From assembly GCA_024742475.1 (NCBI GenBank), contig JANSYI010000018.1:1-64000 (forward strand): a DNA stretch of 64,000 nucleotides. The letters run 5' to 3'. Shown one piece after another: positions 61,183 through 64,000 of this stretch. Each line of letters begins with the position of its first letter. Positions within the stretch are counted from its first letter, which is position 1. The notes beneath the pieces were generated by a model. That model was not told where the DNA came from. It saw only the letters and a list, made by a program, of their open reading frames with translations, and did no database searches. Made by a program: the position numbers and the translations under genes. This DNA is from a bacterium. Lineage in GTDB: Bacteria; Myxococcota_A; Polyangia; Nannocystales; Nannocystaceae.

Positions 61183-62607
<1,425 letters not shown>

Positions 62608-62639
62608 CCCCCGAACGCAGAAGGACCGCCCGAGGATCC

Positions 62640-62749
62640 GAGCGACGAGCGAGGGCGCCCGCGCCCGACCCAGGACCCGTCCCAACCACCGACCACCGGT
62701 GGCCCCGGAGGAGCGACGAGCGACGAGCGAGGGCGCCTGCGCCCGACCC
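62640..62749. repeat. 32-bp direct repeat in intergenic region
   Basis: Copy 1 (62640-62671) and copy 2 (62718-62749) share GAGCGACGAGCGAGGGCG then CC[C/T]GCGCCCGACCC, with one mismatch. The second copy is preceded by an extra GAGCGAC unit. They are separated by 46 bp that include CCGACCACCGGTGG. They lie between the convergent TPR and TonB-receptor genes and code for nothing I can recognise. Confidence 0.9.
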
Positions 62750-62765
62750 GGGAGGGGTGAGCGAA

Positions 62766-62780
62766 GGGGGCTCCGCCCCC
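62766..62780. terminator. GC-rich hairpin 1
   Basis: GGGGGC (62766-62771), loop TCC, GCCCCC (62775-62780): a perfect 6-bp all-GC stem. It is the first of two consecutive hairpins between convergent genes and probably stops rightward transcription of the TPR gene, though no T-run is present. Confidence 0.6.
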
Positions 62781-62785
62781 GCAGC

Positions 62786-62809
62786 GAGGGGAACCAGGCG
62801 GTTCCCCTC
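62786..62809. terminator. hairpin 2, 9-bp perfect stem
   Basis: GAGGGGAAC (62786-62794) and GTTCCCCTC (62801-62809) pair perfectly around the loop CAGGCG. It lies 6 bp before the end of the convergent TonB-receptor gene, a position suited to ending that leftward transcript; it may also serve as the second half of a bidirectional terminator. Confidence 0.7.
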
Positions 62810-62814
62810 CAAGA

Positions 62815-64000
62815 CTAGAACCGCAACTGCAAGTCGAACTGAGCGGCCAACGGCGTCTGAAAGCTCGACTCGACCCCGAAGTTGCCCTGCCGCGGAAGGA
62901 TCGTCCGCTGAAAGAACTCGGTGGGGTTGCTGCTGTCTTGAATCTTGGTGTGCTTGAGGTCGGAGAGCTCACCGCCGGCCACGGGCCTGGTGTTCGAGAA
63001 CGAGTACACCTCGTCGACTCGCAGGACGGCCTTTGCATTGGTGACGTTGAACAACCTGGCGCCGACTTCGAGCTCGAGGTTGCCGGGCAGCGGGTAGGCG
63101 TAGTTCAGGCTCACGTTCACGGAGTAGTTCGGCTCCACGCGCCCACCGGCGCCCCGCGGCAGGACGTACACCGCGAACTGGCCCGGATAGCGGTTGTTGT
63201 CGGCCCGCATCGAGATCGGGTAGCCAGAGCGGAAGTTCGTGGACGTGCCCAGGGTCAGTCGCCCCGCCTCTTGAAGGTCGAACGAGTAGAACCCGTTGAC
63301 CTTGACCTGGTGCGGCGAGTCGAACGCCAGGGGGCCGAAGCTGTTTCGGACGAGCTCGGGGATGTCGAACTGCGTCGAGGCGCCGATGTTCACCGCGCCA
63401 CTGACCGGGTCGATGTACCCGTCGTAGTTCCCTACCCGGCGGCTGTAGCTGTAGCTCCCGATCACCATCCAGTTCTTGGCGAACCGCTTCTTCAACTCGA
63501 ACGTGAAGGCATCGAAGTTCCGGGTCGGCTTATCGAACGAAGAGCCGACCTTGCCGTACGCGTCGACCAAGAACTCGCAACGTTGCAGCTCTCTGGCGAT
63601 CTGGGGGCGCTCTGCCGCATCCATCTCCAGCCCATTGAGCTGCGACTGCAGCCCGTCGCATCGCGCCTGCTCGGCGTTGATGTCGGCCTGCGAGACCGCC
63701 TCCCCCGGGTTGGCGATGATGAAGTTGAGTCCACCGTTGGTCGAGATGTCCTCGACCGCGCGCCCGAGGTCGGTGTGCTGCCAGCGCACGCCGAGCGTGA
63801 GGTCCTCGATGACCTCTTGCTCGTAGCCCATCTGGATCTGTTGGTTGTACTGACCACGAAGGTTGGGCACCACCGCCCCCTCCGTCAGCTGCGTGGTCGC
63901 TTGGTTGAAGTCCACGCAGTACTCGGTGGGCTGTCCGTCGCGGAGCTTGAAGCGCTCGACGCCGTCGATGATCGAGCCCGTGCCCGCGCCGCAGTCCGCG
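62815..64000 (-). CDS. TonB-dependent receptor (Oar-like), C-terminal part, running off right edge
   Basis: About 395 C-terminal residues of an outer-membrane TonB-dependent receptor; the frame is open to base 63999, so the plug and signal lie outside the window. Beta-barrel features are alternating aromatic strands (GVRWQHTDLGRAVEDIS, KNWMVIGSYSYSRRVGNYDG, HQVKVNGFYSFDL, LTLGTSTNFRSGYPISMRADN, VSLNYAYPLPGNLELEVGARLFNVTNAKA) and a terminal Phe in AQFDLQLRF. The strand texture resembles the Oar/carboxypeptidase-regulatory-type receptors common in myxobacteria. Two Cys residues near 63550-63670 (QARCDGLQ, LQRCEFL) sit in a long loop and may form a disulfide. Ligand unknown. Confidence 0.9.
   Translation of the reverse strand, partial: ADCGAGTGSIIDGVERFKLRDGQPTEYCVDFNQATTQLTEGAVVPNLRGQYNQQIQMGYEQEVIEDLTLGVRWQHTDLGRAVEDISTNGGLNFIIANPGEAVSQADINAEQARCDGLQSQLNGLEMDAAERPQIARELQRCEFLVDAYGKVGSSFDKPTRNFDAFTFELKKRFAKNWMVIGSYSYSRRVGNYDGYIDPVSGAVNIGASTQFDIPELVRNSFGPLAFDSPHQVKVNGFYSFDLQEAGRLTLGTSTNFRSGYPISMRADNNRYPGQFAVYVLPRGAGGRVEPNYSVNVSLNYAYPLPGNLELEVGARLFNVTNAKAVLRVDEVYSFSNTRPVAGGELSDLKHTKIQDSSNPTEFFQRTILPRQGNFGVESSFQTPLAAQFDLQLRF

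Noticed and set aside
62640..62749. Direct repeat as a CRISPR or attachment site
   Set aside because: Only two copies, no spacer regularity, no cas genes, no integrase and no tRNA nearby.

Overview
The window looks like a chromosomal segment from a myxobacterium (phylum Myxococcota), most plausibly of the Nannocystis/Plesiocystis/Enhygromyxa type. This is inferred from gene content, not from any marker gene. The signs are very high GC, many GTG starts with GTGA/ATGA stop-start overlaps, MYXO-CTERM-like C-terminal tails, lipoproteins with acidic Ser/Thr/Gly/Asp/Glu-rich linkers after the lipobox, a Ser/Thr kinase fused to TPRs, and very large TPR proteins. I found no rRNA, tRNA, CRISPR array, transposase or phage gene. 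Coding density is high and most long antisense frames are GC-driven shadows.

Layout. 1-2808 (-) is the C-terminal part of a TcB/TcC (RHS-repeat) insecticidal-toxin-type gene. It lacks the usual N-terminal half and runs off the left edge. 2985-10420 (-) is a seven-function Mrp Na+/H+ antiporter operon (mrpA-B fused, then C, D, E, F, G), followed by formate-tetrahydrofolate ligase. 10513-13671 (-) is a tightly packed set: ECF sigma factor, polytopic membrane protein, lipoprotein S33-type alpha/beta hydrolase and a probable outer-membrane protein. 13779-22452 is a mixed envelope region. It holds a GHL10 (DigH-like) glycoside hydrolase lipoprotein followed by a PGRP/amidase_2 amidase with a MYXO-CTERM-like tail, a methyltransferase, an RHH-like small protein, a TolB-like propeller protein, a TerB-like protein and a CAP-domain lipoprotein.

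22574-31385 (+) is a complete recC-recB-recD operon, followed by a 49-bp near-perfect hairpin that belongs to a locally repeated sequence. 31601-34375 (+) is the kinase-TPR protein, convergent with a diheme c-type cytochrome-like lipoprotein. 35626-39793 (+) carries aroC, a membrane protein, proB and proA, ending in a terminator. 39848-41648 (-) holds a ribosome hibernation factor, and a HAD hydrolase coupled to a TetR regulator. 41764-43149 (-) is a second MYXO-CTERM-like surface protein.

44442-50150 (-) is the rod-shape/elongasome operon mreB-mreC-mreD-mrdA(PBP2)-rodA with a diacylglycerol-kinase-like gene downstream. A PpiD/SurA-like membrane-anchored chaperone-isomerase is divergent from mreB. 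52302-61070 (+) is a 2,922-residue helical-repeat (TPR) protein, followed by a membrane-anchored TPR protein with a (Glu-Pro)n stalk. A repeat-rich double-hairpin intergenic stretch separates these from the C-terminal part of a TonB-dependent receptor that runs off the right edge.

Taken together, most loci serve envelope building and remodelling: MreBCD/PBP2/RodA elongation, amidase plus denuded-glycan hydrolase, a periplasmic chaperone, and surface-anchored proteins. Around them lie housekeeping metabolism (fhs, aroC, proBA) and recombination (recBCD). The least explained items are the truncated Tc toxin gene, the ECF-sigma four-gene set, the giant TPR gene pair, and the two hairpin/repeat intergenic regions.
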